From Macrotrachela quadricornifera (taxonomy: Eukaryota > Rotifera > Eurotatoria > Philodinida > Philodinidae), in contig JAJEKB010019224.1 in the NCBI GenBank assembly GCA_022393335.1, forward strand, positions 146,090-210,089: a stretch of DNA of 64,000 bases, in the 5' to 3' direction. Positions 12,151-22,565 of the stretch are shown in pieces. The notes under the pieces were generated by a model, which was given only the letters and a program-made list of their open reading frames with translations, searched no databases and had not been told where the DNA came from. Position 1 is the stretch's first letter. Every line of letters starts with the position of its first letter. The position numbers and the translations under genes were made by a program.

Positions 12151-13144
12151 TCCAAAGAACAGGGCACAATGGGAAGCTAAGTAGACATATGTGAAAATAT
12201 TCTTTTCTAAAACCTGACTATTTGCGTAAATACATATATATATATGATCTATCATTTCCTAAAACAATATCGCAAAAAATTTGCTCACCTATAGGCTTTA
12301 TGGTAAAAAAATAGAATAGAAAACAAAGAGTTTCTATGTTGAAAACCTAGCCGATAACTTACCGTTCTTTATATTAAACACCCTACAAACAGATTATATC
12401 TGATCAAGAGCGTATTTTTACCTCATACACATGCATATATATCCCAATTACTCCAGTAGGCCTGAAAGATATCTCGGCCATATTTTTTCGAAAAGTTTTT
12501 TTCTGAAAAAACCTTCTATTTTCTTAAAGGCGGTTCTCTGAGTGGTATACAGTTATTTCTAAGCAAAGGAAAGCCATTTCTGAGCAAAATAAACCGTATG
12601 CTCGCCTGTGTATAAGTTGACCAACTTACACAAATCATACATATGCTGTTGTTTTCCACCACATATTTTCTTTTTGTATTGGCGGTTAATCGAGACTATA
12701 GAACTAAAAATAATAATCGAAAGACGGCAATAAATAAAGATAATATTACAAGACTAACATTTTTTCAATCTCAAAGATCAATTGAAGCTATGAAAGATTG
12801 ACTTTTTTATTTAAAATTAATAAAGAAATAAAATAAACTGGGCTATTTTTTACTAGAAGTTGTTTTTAATATTCATTCTTCATTTGGTTCATTATCATAC
12901 ACTTGAACAACTTAAAATGTTAGCATTGTTATTAATGGATTTGTTGGAATTAAATTCGTATAATATAACAAAAAATTCACTACTTCATCTGATTCATCAT
13001 CATAAAGTAATAAAAACAGATCGTTGACTACTTTGTCGTATTAATAAATCAGCGTCTTATTGAAATGTTTATGATGATCTATAAAATATATTTATTTAAA
13101 TAATTATATTTAAATAAATATTTGTGGCATTATTGTTGATCGTG

Positions 13145-14640
13145 ATATTGATTAAGTTTGTGACGATGATAATGCCGATCTTCAGTTAAAGATTTTGCTT
13201 TATTTCAACTAAAAGGACATAAAATATTAAATTATTATGAATAAAAAAAATGAAAATAAATATTTGGTTATTAATGAAAAACGTTGGTAACATAAACAGT
13301 TGATGTTTGAAGTAATCGATCACTTCTTAAAGCTAGTACAATACAAAATCTTTGCTTTGGTTCAAGTTGTTCTAGTGCTGATAGTAACGGATAATTTTCT
13401 ATTTCATGATCACAAAATGAATACCATTTAGTTTCTTAATCTGCTTTTGCCGTTCGTTCAAATTCATCAGCAAACTAATCAAAAAATAATAACGAAATGT
13501 GAAACAAACAGAGATTTAAATTACAACAAAATTGTTTAAATATATTTTTCTATTAAATATTGCCAGAAGATTTTCATTTGCTTTATCACTCATCTAGCCA
13601 AATGGATCTTTTTATATGACCAAAATCAATGCTCACTTGGTATGTTGAGCTTAACGCTTATGTAACAATGCAATAACCCATGATGTTACACTATTTAGAA
13701 TATATAAATCTAATTGAGAAATTTGACGATGATCAAAGGATTCAATCTAAATACGTTTCTTTTTACATATAAATATAAAACAATTAGGAATATCTTCTTA
13801 TACTTTTATAGCAATGTTAATTCAGTTATAACAGCATCCATTGATTATCTAACAAAATAAAAGTGAAAAAAATTTTTGCTTTAAAATCAAATAAATGTAT
13901 TCACTATTCTGACTGAAAAATAAATGAATCAAATAGATCAACAAAATATTCAAATGGCGTAACATATTGGGATGAAAGTCGCCGTAAATAATGCATTATA
14001 TTATAACAAGTAGTCATTTATTGTGTTAATTTTCTATAACTATTACAAGTTCTAAATAAATTTTCTTCTTGCAATTCAACTCAATGAGATCTATCAAATC
14101 ATAAGAAAAGCTATTTTTGGTGATTTTACAATGTTTAATTACTCTTCGATCGCTCCATCATAAGCTTTTTTAAATCGATAAAGGTTTTGTTCGCTCAATC
14201 CTTTGTAATAAATTTAATGAATCAGATGCAAGATAATTGGTTATATTTTTTCGTAATGTATCAACTTCTTCTTATTCAATAAATCAAAATCTTCATATTC
14301 ATATACATTCACTAATCTCCAATGAAAATCTGCAATTAAAGTATACTGTTCTGTATTAATATGTGGATTGTCTTTAAATCATAAACAGACTTAAAAATAT
14401 TTCTTCGAGATCATTTGATACAACATGAAAACATAATGCTAATGTATAAGTTGCTAATTCTTTTCGGATATGAACTGGTTGAGTAATTGTATACAAATAA
14501 AGTCTACAGAGAAATAAATTATATTCAAAATTAAAAAAGAATGTCCTTATTTTCAATCTTGTATAGCTTCTTTTAATTGCACTTCCTGTTGTTCTTAGAA
14601 TGAAATAAACTATCATAACATATCAAACATCTGTTAGTAA
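13145..14640 (-). pseudogene. Decayed multi-exon minus-strand gene, family unrecognised
   Basis: Several minus-strand stretches read as protein, interrupted by stops and frameshifts. Near 14380-14510 is QPVHIRKELATYTLALCFHV. Near 14200-14320 is DFHWRLVNVYEYEDFDLL, then NYLASDSLNLLQRIER in another frame. Near 13900-14050 is CYNIMHYLRRLSSQYVTPFE. Near 13690-13740 is LYILNSVTSWVIALLHK followed by stops. Near 13280-13470 is LSALEQLEPKQRFCIVLAL, with a stop just before ETKWYSFC. Near 13150-13200 is SLTEDRHYHRHKLNQYHDQQ ending in TAA. Intron-like acceptors (TTTTAG, TCTGTAG) sit between some blocks. The order runs from N- to C-terminus along the minus strand. I cannot name the family. At least three in-frame stops point to a pseudogene, though some could fall in unrecognised introns. 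Confidence 0.45.
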
Positions 14641-15724
14641 CTCATTTTCAAAAGTATAATGGACTTCGTTGACTTTTTTCTTTTATAATTTTTGAAGATC
14701 TTCTAAATTGTTATCTATGTATTATTATACTGATTTAACAGAAATGCTGAAAACTATTTCTGGGACAGTCTTTGTCGGATATTTATATGTTAAACTCGAC
14801 ATATATGTTTTTTAATAAGGATAAGTGACTCAAATTTTGCTATTAACAAAAATATGTTTATTCTAACGTTTCTAAGCACAGATAGTTATTTGCAAATGTA
14901 TTTACGTGAAACCTCAGAGGAAATTTTGAGACATTTTATATATGAACAAATATGTGTAGTATTGACTGTTTGGTGGCAAATATTGGCGGGATTAGCCGGA
15001 GCAGAAGACAGTGACTGGGCGACTTCTAATAGATCTCGCCAAGACTGTTTCTCATTGTCTTGTCAGCCTCTAACATATAATAGATTACTAAAAGGTGAAG
15101 TTATTCAATCAATCCATTAAAATGCGAAACTGTTATTTATTATCGTTGTATTAAACTATCAAAATCGTAATATCACATATACTTTGATATCAAATTTCGT
15201 TTCAGTTCTTTTGTTAAATAACAGATAACAAAAATGATTTGTTTTAGTCCTAATGCGTTCTATTCGCAAACTCTACGCCACTTTTATTCATTGACCTATA
15301 AATGTTTTACATCATCCTAATATGGTTTCGAACGTATATGCTATTAGTTCTATTGAAGCATAACAACGACTTCACGATGTTTTCCCTGTGAATATACGCA
15401 ATCATTTCTCCCAATAAAAATCAATACCTTATCTATTGAATAGAAGACTTTGAAAACGTATTCCGAGATAATCATTAAACTCTGTCTGATTTAAACAAAG
15501 TTAACGAAAGCTTCGAATTAATTATAAACTGTTTTTAAGTTTTGCAAAATTAAAATTTATTTTATTATTCAGTTAGATTTTAATCACATATTTCTGATTT
15601 ATTAATTTATTATATCAAAGTCGTTTTTTTTGTTATCGACAATGATATCAGAAAAAAAATACAATTAAATAATGTTGCTTTTCTCATATCAATATTTCGA
15701 TATAAATATATTCTATTCAATTAT
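14641..15724. other. Intergenic, no gene seen
   Basis: An 88-codon plus-strand ORF (14854-15120) is present but has no recognisable domain or intron structure and is not called. The remainder holds nothing I can support. Confidence 0.4.
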
Positions 15725-16058
15725 TCAACCAAAAAGTGGTCCTTTTCTTTTTGGATTGACCCATTTTCGTCGACCTAATAATGACCAACCATAACGTCGT
15801 TTATCGACATCAATTGAATCATTTATATCATCATTATTTAATGTTGTTGATATTGAACGACCCATAAGTGGTGCTCGTAAACGTCTAGCAATATATGGTC
15901 GTCCTATTTCATTAATAGAATTTCTTGTAAATGAAACTAATGATGTAACATTTATTGTCTGCTAGAGTTTATAATCATTATTATTAAGTAAAATATTAGA
16001 TTATCTTTACCTGTAAGATAATAAGACAGAAGAGGCAGACAAGTACAATAAACTGCAT
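15725..16058 (-). CDS. Putative neuropeptide (preprohormone) precursor with amidated peptides, 2 exons
   Basis: Exon 1 (16011-16058) encodes a signal peptide, MQFIVLVCLFCLIILQ. A 49-nt intron (GTAAAG...CTCTAG, 15962-16010) follows, and exon 2 (15725-15961) completes a 94-residue protein. After a spacer containing IARRLRAPLMGR and an acidic Asn-rich stretch (TLNNDDINDSIDVD), processing sites cluster at the C-terminus. KRR precedes YGWSLLG, which is followed by RR (predicting YGWSLL-amide). Then comes KWVNP, KRK and a terminal GPLFG directly before the stop (predicting GPLF-amide). Signal peptide, basic cleavage sites and Gly amidation donors are the hallmarks of peptide hormone precursors. There is no cysteine after the signal peptide. 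I know no animal neuropeptide family with these endings. The ATG is preceded by no in-frame alternative. Exact mature ends are inferred. Confidence 0.72.
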
Positions 16059-16183
16059 GTTGATAATTATCAAATTTTCTTTCTAAAAAAACAAAAAGAA
16101 ATTATAAAAAAAATAGTTATTCTTTAAGCTAACTAAATGTTTCCTATTATTAAACAAAAGAAAAAGATAAAAAAAACACACTA

Positions 16184-16191
16184 CTTTTATA
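16184..16191 (-). promoter_or_regulatory. Candidate TATA box for the peptide precursor
   Basis: TATAAAAG on the minus strand, about 125 nt before the precursor ATG. In DNA this AT-rich the motif is weak evidence. Confidence 0.2.
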
Positions 16192-17280
16192 TGATTTAAC
16201 ACCAGTCAACAAATGTCTTTGTTTAAATTGCTTGACATTTAATTCAAAAAATAAACAGTAAGCAGACTTCCCAATTCAATTATATACGCTTGAATAAAAA
16301 AATAACATACATCTATTGAAGAACTCAAGAGATGTAGTTCATATTTGAATCAACTGTTTTTACACAAAAAAGACATATATATAGATACACTTATTAATAT
16401 TGTAAAAAAAAATAGAATTATTAAGAATTACTATTTTTCCTTTTTATCTCTGTAGATATGTAAGTATCAAACATGCAGTGTTTATCGTAATAGAACAATT
16501 AATGTGTCTTCTTTAGTGCTTCATAATCTTAAAACAATGCCATATATAAAACGTTTTTGTATTTATATATTCTATATTAAACTTATCATGTATACATCTT
16601 ACTAAATGAAGTTTTACTGAATATTATAGTATTTACTTTTAAACTAAATATTATATTTTTAAATAACATAAATGAAAAATTTTTTTTTTTGTTTATTTTC
16701 TTTTTATATTAAATAAATGAAAAGTATAAATATGGCGTGTTTTATAATGAATAAATTCAATGGTAACTTTTATCATTAGTGTGTGATATAAATTCAAGCG
16801 ACTTTGTTTCTTGTTTTCAAGACTATTGACCTCGAAACATATGTCAATAATTTTTTTTTATTAAAATGAATTGATTACTCGTTATTGTTGACGAAGACAT
16901 AATGACAAGTACTCATTGTATTTAAATGGGCTCGGTACATGTATTTCAAGATTTAAGGAATGTAACATAAAACTTCAGAGATCTTAGCCGTCTTGACTAA
17001 GTGAAAATGAATTACTTTCAATCAATAGGAACGAGAAGAGACAATCCTACTACTGTGAACTATTGTCAATACATTTGATTATCTAATGAAATCTTTCTAC
17101 TTAACAAACTAAAAATAAATTTTGTGTCCTGAATTTAGAGATTTACACAAAAAAAACGTTTATTAGTTTTGTAAAACATTATGCGTAATATCAGTTTGTA
17201 TTAAGTAATCCAATGTCATACAACACAATAATACTTAAATCAATACAATTCAAAAAAAACAGAATATGTTTGAGAGATTA

Positions 17281-17562
17281 AATATTCCTGAGATTTTTAT
17301 AATTAATTTTAAACAAAATAATAGTTGTAGGTAGTTTTATGTGAACATTTTATTCTGTTGATTTTCTGTTAAAGTGGACATTTTTTTGTCTTGTTTCTGT
17401 GTATACAACACCTCGTTAAAGGTCACGTTAATTGGTTAAACATGATCGTTTAAGATCGAAAATTTCCATTTTAACAGAAAATCAACAGAATTCAATTTTC
17501 ACATAAAACTACATACAACTATTATTTTGTTTAAAATTAATTATAAAAATCTCAAGAATATT
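17281..17562. repeat. Foldback (MITE-like) element
   Basis: The left arm 17281-17375 (GAGATTTTTATAATTAATTT... to TTCTGTTGATTTTCTGTTAA) is repeated as the reverse complement at about 17470-17562 with only a few mismatches. The loop of about 95 nt contains GTCTTGTTTCTGTGTATAC and GATCGTTTAAGATCG, itself a small palindrome. No ORF. Confidence 0.85.
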
Positions 17563-17782
17563 CAATTTTTCATACATTATTATAGAAAAGTAGTACTTTA
17601 CATACTTGGGTAATTACATACAGGTATAAAGATATTGGATTTGAATTGTTATTGCTACTCTTCCATCACAATTCAAATACGGAGTAAGACAAGGTAATGA
17701 TGTCTAATGTTAATGATATGAATTATTTATCATGTTGATGTTATTCAGTTTATTATTATTATTTTTCTTGTATTTCTTTCTT

Positions 17783-17890
17783 TTTTGTCTTGTTTCTGTC
17801 TATATAACGTCTCATTAAAGGTTATGTTAACTAGTTGAAAATGATCTTTTAAGATCGAAAATTTCCATTTTAACAGAAAATCAACAGAAT
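17783..17890 (+). repeat. Solo loop and right-arm segment of the same foldback family
   Basis: About 85 percent similar by eye to 17383-17491: TTGTCTTGTTTCTGTCTATA through to AACAGAAAATCAACAGAATA. It lacks the left arm, so it is a truncated second copy 300 bp away. Confidence 0.75.
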
Positions 17891-18687
17891 ATGTTGCTTT
17901 ATTTAGTAGTCAATTATTATAGTAAATTATCGATACATATATATTTTTATTTATAAGAGATTATGATAATAAATCTAAAGAATAATTCGTAGATTGTTAT
18001 ACTTAGTGTCTTTACAGAATAGAAATAATCTATAAATTGTTATTAATATTTTATTTATCATTGTCTGAATGAGATTAATGCATAAATTGTTTCCTAAAAT
18101 TTTATTTCGATCATATTATATTCATTTAATCTTGATTATATTTAAGAAAATTAATCCTAGGGATAGAAAATATATACTCTTAAAATATTAGTGTATAAAT
18201 ATAGAATATAAGAAATGAAATGACGTACCAATCTGGTGGATTATACTAACTCAGTGATTGATGTACGTTATTGTAGGTAAGAGGATGAAGAATATATGAT
18301 GTTATTTTAACGTGAAAAGTCATATTTTATTGATGTATGTACAAGATATTAATTAAGATAAAAGATTAAATTATTCTGTTGAATTTATTTTTCCCACAAG
18401 ATAAAAAAAATAGATCTCAAAATATTTTTATTTTCGTTTTTTCTTTTCTGCATATAAAAACAAATCTTGTTTTCTTCGTCTTCTATATACGACAAAATCT
18501 TATTGATATATAAAGTTACTTGAAACCATACAATATAAATTCAAGTAATTTTATCTTTATAAAAAAAAATATTTATTTATGTTAATCTACAATCAAGATT
18601 TTAACCTATCTCAATAACAATGTTGTAAATCAAAATATTTTCTCGATGATTTTGTATATCAGTTAATATCAATAACATACTGAAAAT

Positions 18688-19947
18688 ATGAGATTTATAA
18701 TTCTAATTTTAATATGGATAAAAAACTCCTTTGCAGGTTTATAAAAAAAATGTTGATATTTAATCATGTTTATTTAGCTTCTAATTGTAGTTCAATGTAA
18801 TACAAATCCTTGTGAATTAGGTGGTGATTTCCTACCACCCAGTTATAATTGTATTCAACTTCCAAATAACTTTAATGATGTTATATGTACATGTCCTGAT
18901 GGACAAGGACGACAAAATATTCGCTGTCGTAAAAAATATTTTTTACGACTTTATGAAATGATTGTTTCATTGAAAATCTTTAGGAATTTGTGAGAGTATT
19001 AATTGTGGTCCAAATGGAATTTGTATTGAACGACCATTGTTACCCGGTTCATTTTATGCTTGTGGATGTATCAACGGTACAGATGCATATCTTTATCAAG
19101 GACCATGTCCAGGCACTAGTTCAACAACAACTATAACTACAACTACAACTGTTGCTCCTATTCCTACGTCTGTTAGTTGTTTTAATGGTGGTAAAAAAAA
19201 ATTGTTATTATAATCCTATTTTATTTTGAGATAATTTAGGTGTTTATAATCCTACAATAGCTAAATGTGTTTGTCGAATTGGTTTTACAGGTCTTCAATG
19301 TGAAACATCGATTGGTATAACTTCTTTTTCTTTCGCTTTCATTTTTAATTTTTCTTCTATAGGACAAGAACTTTGTCGAAGTATAACTTGTATTAATGGT
19401 GGTGTTTGTAATCCCGTACCTACAGCTAATAATGGTATTGAAGCACAATGTTGGTGTTTAAATGGTATAGAAAATTGAAAGTAATTTTAAAAAAATTACC
19501 AATAAATTTTATTAATAGGAATTTCTGGTTCCAACTGTGAGTTGATTGGTAGGTATTAATTAAATTATTAATAATAATTTAATCGAAATAGAAACATGTA
19601 GGTACACCAGGTAGATGTACATCTAATCTTTGTCAAAATGGTGGTACGTGTGAAGAAAAAAGACTTGGTATTTCACTCTTTGCTTATTGTCAATGTCCAC
19701 CTGGTTATACTGGACGATATTGTGAAAGACGTAAGAAAAAAAAACATGCATATTATTATTAATATCTCATTATTTTTAAGTTTATTTTATATGTCCTTAT
19801 TCGGGTTTCTTTGTCGATTCAGTTAATTGTAAATTTGGTCGATACTTTCAATGTATCGATAAAGTTGCAATAATGCATTCATGTGAACAAGGTCTTCGTT
19901 TTAATTCTATGAAGATGGAATGTGATATCAATAATGATTGTCCATGA
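18688..19947 (+). CDS. Secreted EGF-repeat protein with C-terminal chitin-binding-like domain, 8 exons
   Basis: Exons about 18688-18736, 18791-18928, 18984-19190, 19240-19314, 19363-19464, 19519-19548, 19602-19730 and 19823-19947. Exon 1 is a signal peptide ([16 protein letters not shown]). Then come Cys-rich EGF-like modules: [10 protein letters not shown]..., [16 protein letters not shown], a Thr-rich linker ([15 protein letters not shown]), [25 protein letters not shown], and the best match [11 protein letters not shown]...[13 protein letters not shown]. The last exon has six-Cys-type spacing and the phrase [16 protein letters not shown], as in peritrophin-like chitin-binding type 2 domains. 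The acceptor of exon 2 at 18790 is chosen because the nearer AG at 18777 leads to a stop. Most introns are phase 1, as usual for module-shuffled EGF genes. A close paralogue lies at 61286-62600. A role in mucus, lorica or gut matrix is a guess. Confidence 0.8.
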
Positions 19948-20267
19948 TTAATAACATACGAAATAAAACAATATTATTGCTTGAATTTTTTTTGCCATAA
20001 ATAAGACTATATCACGTAATTTTTGCAATTCATTTGATATCATAACATGACCTTCTGTTATTACACGTAAATAACGAGCTATTTTCCACTCATTCTTGTA
20101 CAAAAAAATAGTTTTTTCGGTGTCTTAATTCATGAATAATTTCGCAAGCGAGAAAAAGATATCCATATGTGGTTTTTAATACAGCATAGAAGAGACTTTG
20201 GTGCATATATTTACATAAGAGTTATAATCTTGATGAGATCACTCAAATGGTACGTTCGACTAGTTTT

Positions 20268-20545
20268 TGAAGTATCTCCTGTAAGAAGGAAGGAGGATAA
20301 TAATGCCCTCTTTCAATCCCCAAAATATTTTGATTTCCCGTATTGAAACCAAGTTAAGAGAAATTCTTAGTGCCATTCCAATAGTCAGTTTTGCCGCCGC
20401 TTCCAATCGAATATTTGGCCTATGTCCGTAGTTCTTCACAAGAATGATCAAAATATGTTTTTGCCATCCGCGTGAGATAGTACGAGAATGGGCTGAAAAT
20501 GACTTTTAAAAAAGTTATAATGAAAATATTCATAATAGCCACAGT
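20268..20545 (-). repeat. Dispersed repeat, copy 2 (pairs with 7440-7740)
   Basis: Same orientation as copy 1 with shared nucleotide blocks and a similar minus-strand translation (ALRISLNLVSIREIKIFWG). Strongly diverged, hence old. Confidence 0.55.
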
Positions 20546-21148
20546 CCATATTAACTATAAAATCTAAAAAAAGTGCACTCATTATTTGAATAATAGTACT
20601 TAGAGGGTTAATCTATACATGATATAGATAACGTAATTGGAAAATTAATAAAACTAGAATATATTCTTTCTACTAGAACTTTAGATATAGAGTAAATCAT
20701 TCTTGAAATAGCAGTTCTTTAACGCAGAAAATATATGTCATTAACACCATGATGTATATTAAATAAATGAATAAGAACCATTCGAATTTTTTTTCTCATT
20801 TGTTCTCTTATCAAAATATTTATTATAAACAATAGAAAGCAACTCAGCACATTTATTTTTAACTTTTGCTCAATTATTTAAATGTTTAATCAAGACTAAT
20901 CATGATTATAAAATGAATATTTAAAATAATTTTACTTAATATTTTTCAATTGATTGACTTATAAAAATAGACAGTTCTAATCATATAATATCGATATTTG
21001 CGATAACAAATGTGAACAATTGAAATGTCGGTATTTGTTCGTTTCATGCCATAGCTATCAATGACAAATCATTATCGGTAAAAGAAAAGAAAGAAACAAC
21101 AATAATGATCATTGATGTGAGACGACGTTTGAAGCGACATATATAAAG

Positions 21149-21177
<29 letters not shown>
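21149..21177. repeat. (TA)n microsatellite
   Basis: About fourteen consecutive TA units. Confidence 0.9.
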
Positions 21178-21180
<3 letters not shown>

Positions 21181-21775
21181 CAGTGCGGCGGCTGCTGCAC
21201 TGACGAAGCGATACAAGAAAAAAATCTATTAGAGTTAAAGACATACAATCTTAACCGATCGAACATCTGTCGCAATATAAAATAATCATAACTTTTAGCA
21301 GATTTATAAGATTGTTTCAAAAATTTTGAGTTTCAATAATAATCAAATTTTTCAAAATATAGAAAAAAAAACATCATTCAGTTAAATTTCATATATTATT
21401 TACATAGAAAATTGAATTTATCAGGATTCAAATCGTACAAAATATTACCGAAAATATTTATATTAGAAAAATGAATATTTAGAATAATCCAATCAGGTTA
21501 GATAGTTTCGAAATGTGATCTTTTCTCTTCAATATTGATTATTTCAAAACATCTCTGCTAATGTACCAATAATAAAATAATTCTTTCGAAAAAAAATCAC
21601 ATTTTTCAATCTTTGAATACTTTAATTTTTACATTTCAATGGTACCCTGTTATATGTATAAAATATAAGTGTTAACTATCTGTCTCTCCTTCATGATTTT
21701 TGTCCAATAAAAAATAAATTCAATTTAGACCAATACGAACATTCTCTTCTCTCCAATAAACGATCGTATTATTGA

Positions 21776-22565
21776 ATGGCATTATTCAAAAAGATGAAAA
21801 GCAAGTTATACGTACCTGGTATAGGTAAGTATATATCATTATTAGATAATTTTATATTAATTAATGAGAATAAACTAGGACAAGCAGGAGTTAATCAACT
21901 TGGTGGAATATTTGTTAATGGTCGTCCATTACCTGATCATGTACGTCGACAAATTGTTGGATTAGCATTAAATGGTATTCGTCCATGTGATATATCACGA
22001 AAATTACTTGTTTCACATGGATGTGTTTCGAAAATTTTAACAAGATTTTATGAAACAGGTTCTATTCGACCAGGATCAATTCATAGAGAAAATCGAAGAC
22101 AATCGAAAGTACAAATTTAAATAAAATTAATCATAAGAATATTTAATTATTTTTCTTTTCGTTAGAAAACTAATACAAATCAATTAATTGAAACAGAAGA
22201 ATTATCAATAGTTCGGTAAATTGTATTATATATATTAAAAATCTTTTAATAAAATAAATTTTTTTAAAAGAAATGATCAATCAAATTTATGTTCTACATT
22301 TCATCATTATAATCAATTATCTTTTCAACAACCAATAAATTCTTCATCAGATGATGAAATTTCAACTGAAACAAATTCATCATCATCATCATCATCATTG
22401 ATTAAACATTCTATTGAAAATATTTTATCAAATCAAATAACAAGAAAAACGAAAAATTGTATGTAATATTTAATAATTTAAATAAATATATTTTTCTCTT
22501 TTATTTTTTAAGCATTAATTGATCAACAAATGAATAATAAACGAATAAAACTTCTTGCATGTTAA
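21776..22565 (+). CDS. Pax-like transcription factor with the PAI half of the paired domain and an octapeptide only, 5 exons
   Basis: Exons 21776-21824, 21879-22108, 22166-22215, 22271-22458 and 22513-22565 give 189 residues. Residues about 17-90 are a strongly conserved N-terminal (PAI) paired subdomain: [17 protein letters not shown], then [20 protein letters not shown] and [10 protein letters not shown]. The expected continuation GGSKP and the whole RED subdomain are missing; exon 2 instead ends RENRRQSK. Exons 3-4 encode low-complexity Ser/Asn-rich sequence, then [11 protein letters not shown], which matches the Pax octapeptide (HSIxxILG type) used for Groucho recruitment. No homeodomain. 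All splice sites are GT-AG and frames join cleanly, so it looks expressed rather than broken. PDHVRRQIV and CDISR are closest to the Pax2/5/8 type, while the octapeptide is more like Pax1/9 or Pax3/7. An undetected further exon with RED cannot be excluded. Confidence 0.85.

Larger units (their letters stand above)
10130..13140. other. Intergenic, with two old repeats and no gene
   Basis: Contains copy A (10205-10400), its partner copy B (11965-12150) and the 31-bp duplication. No supported coding exon was seen; ORFs at 10794-11018 and 11287-11469 have no family features. Confidence 0.45.
16059..18687. other. Intergenic with a foldback element and its partial second copy
   Basis: No coding exon seen. 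The structured parts are the foldback at 17281-17562 and its related segment at 17783-17890; the remainder is AT-rich DNA. Confidence 0.5.
19948..21775. other. Intergenic, one old repeat and a TA microsatellite
   Basis: Contains repeat copy 2 (20268-20545) and (TA)n at 21149-21177. No coding exon supported; the minus-strand ORFs at 21044-21320 run through the microsatellite and are not called. Confidence 0.5.

Noticed and set aside
14854..15120. 88-codon plus-strand ORF
   Set aside because: No domain, signal peptide, homologous copy or splice context; probably chance.
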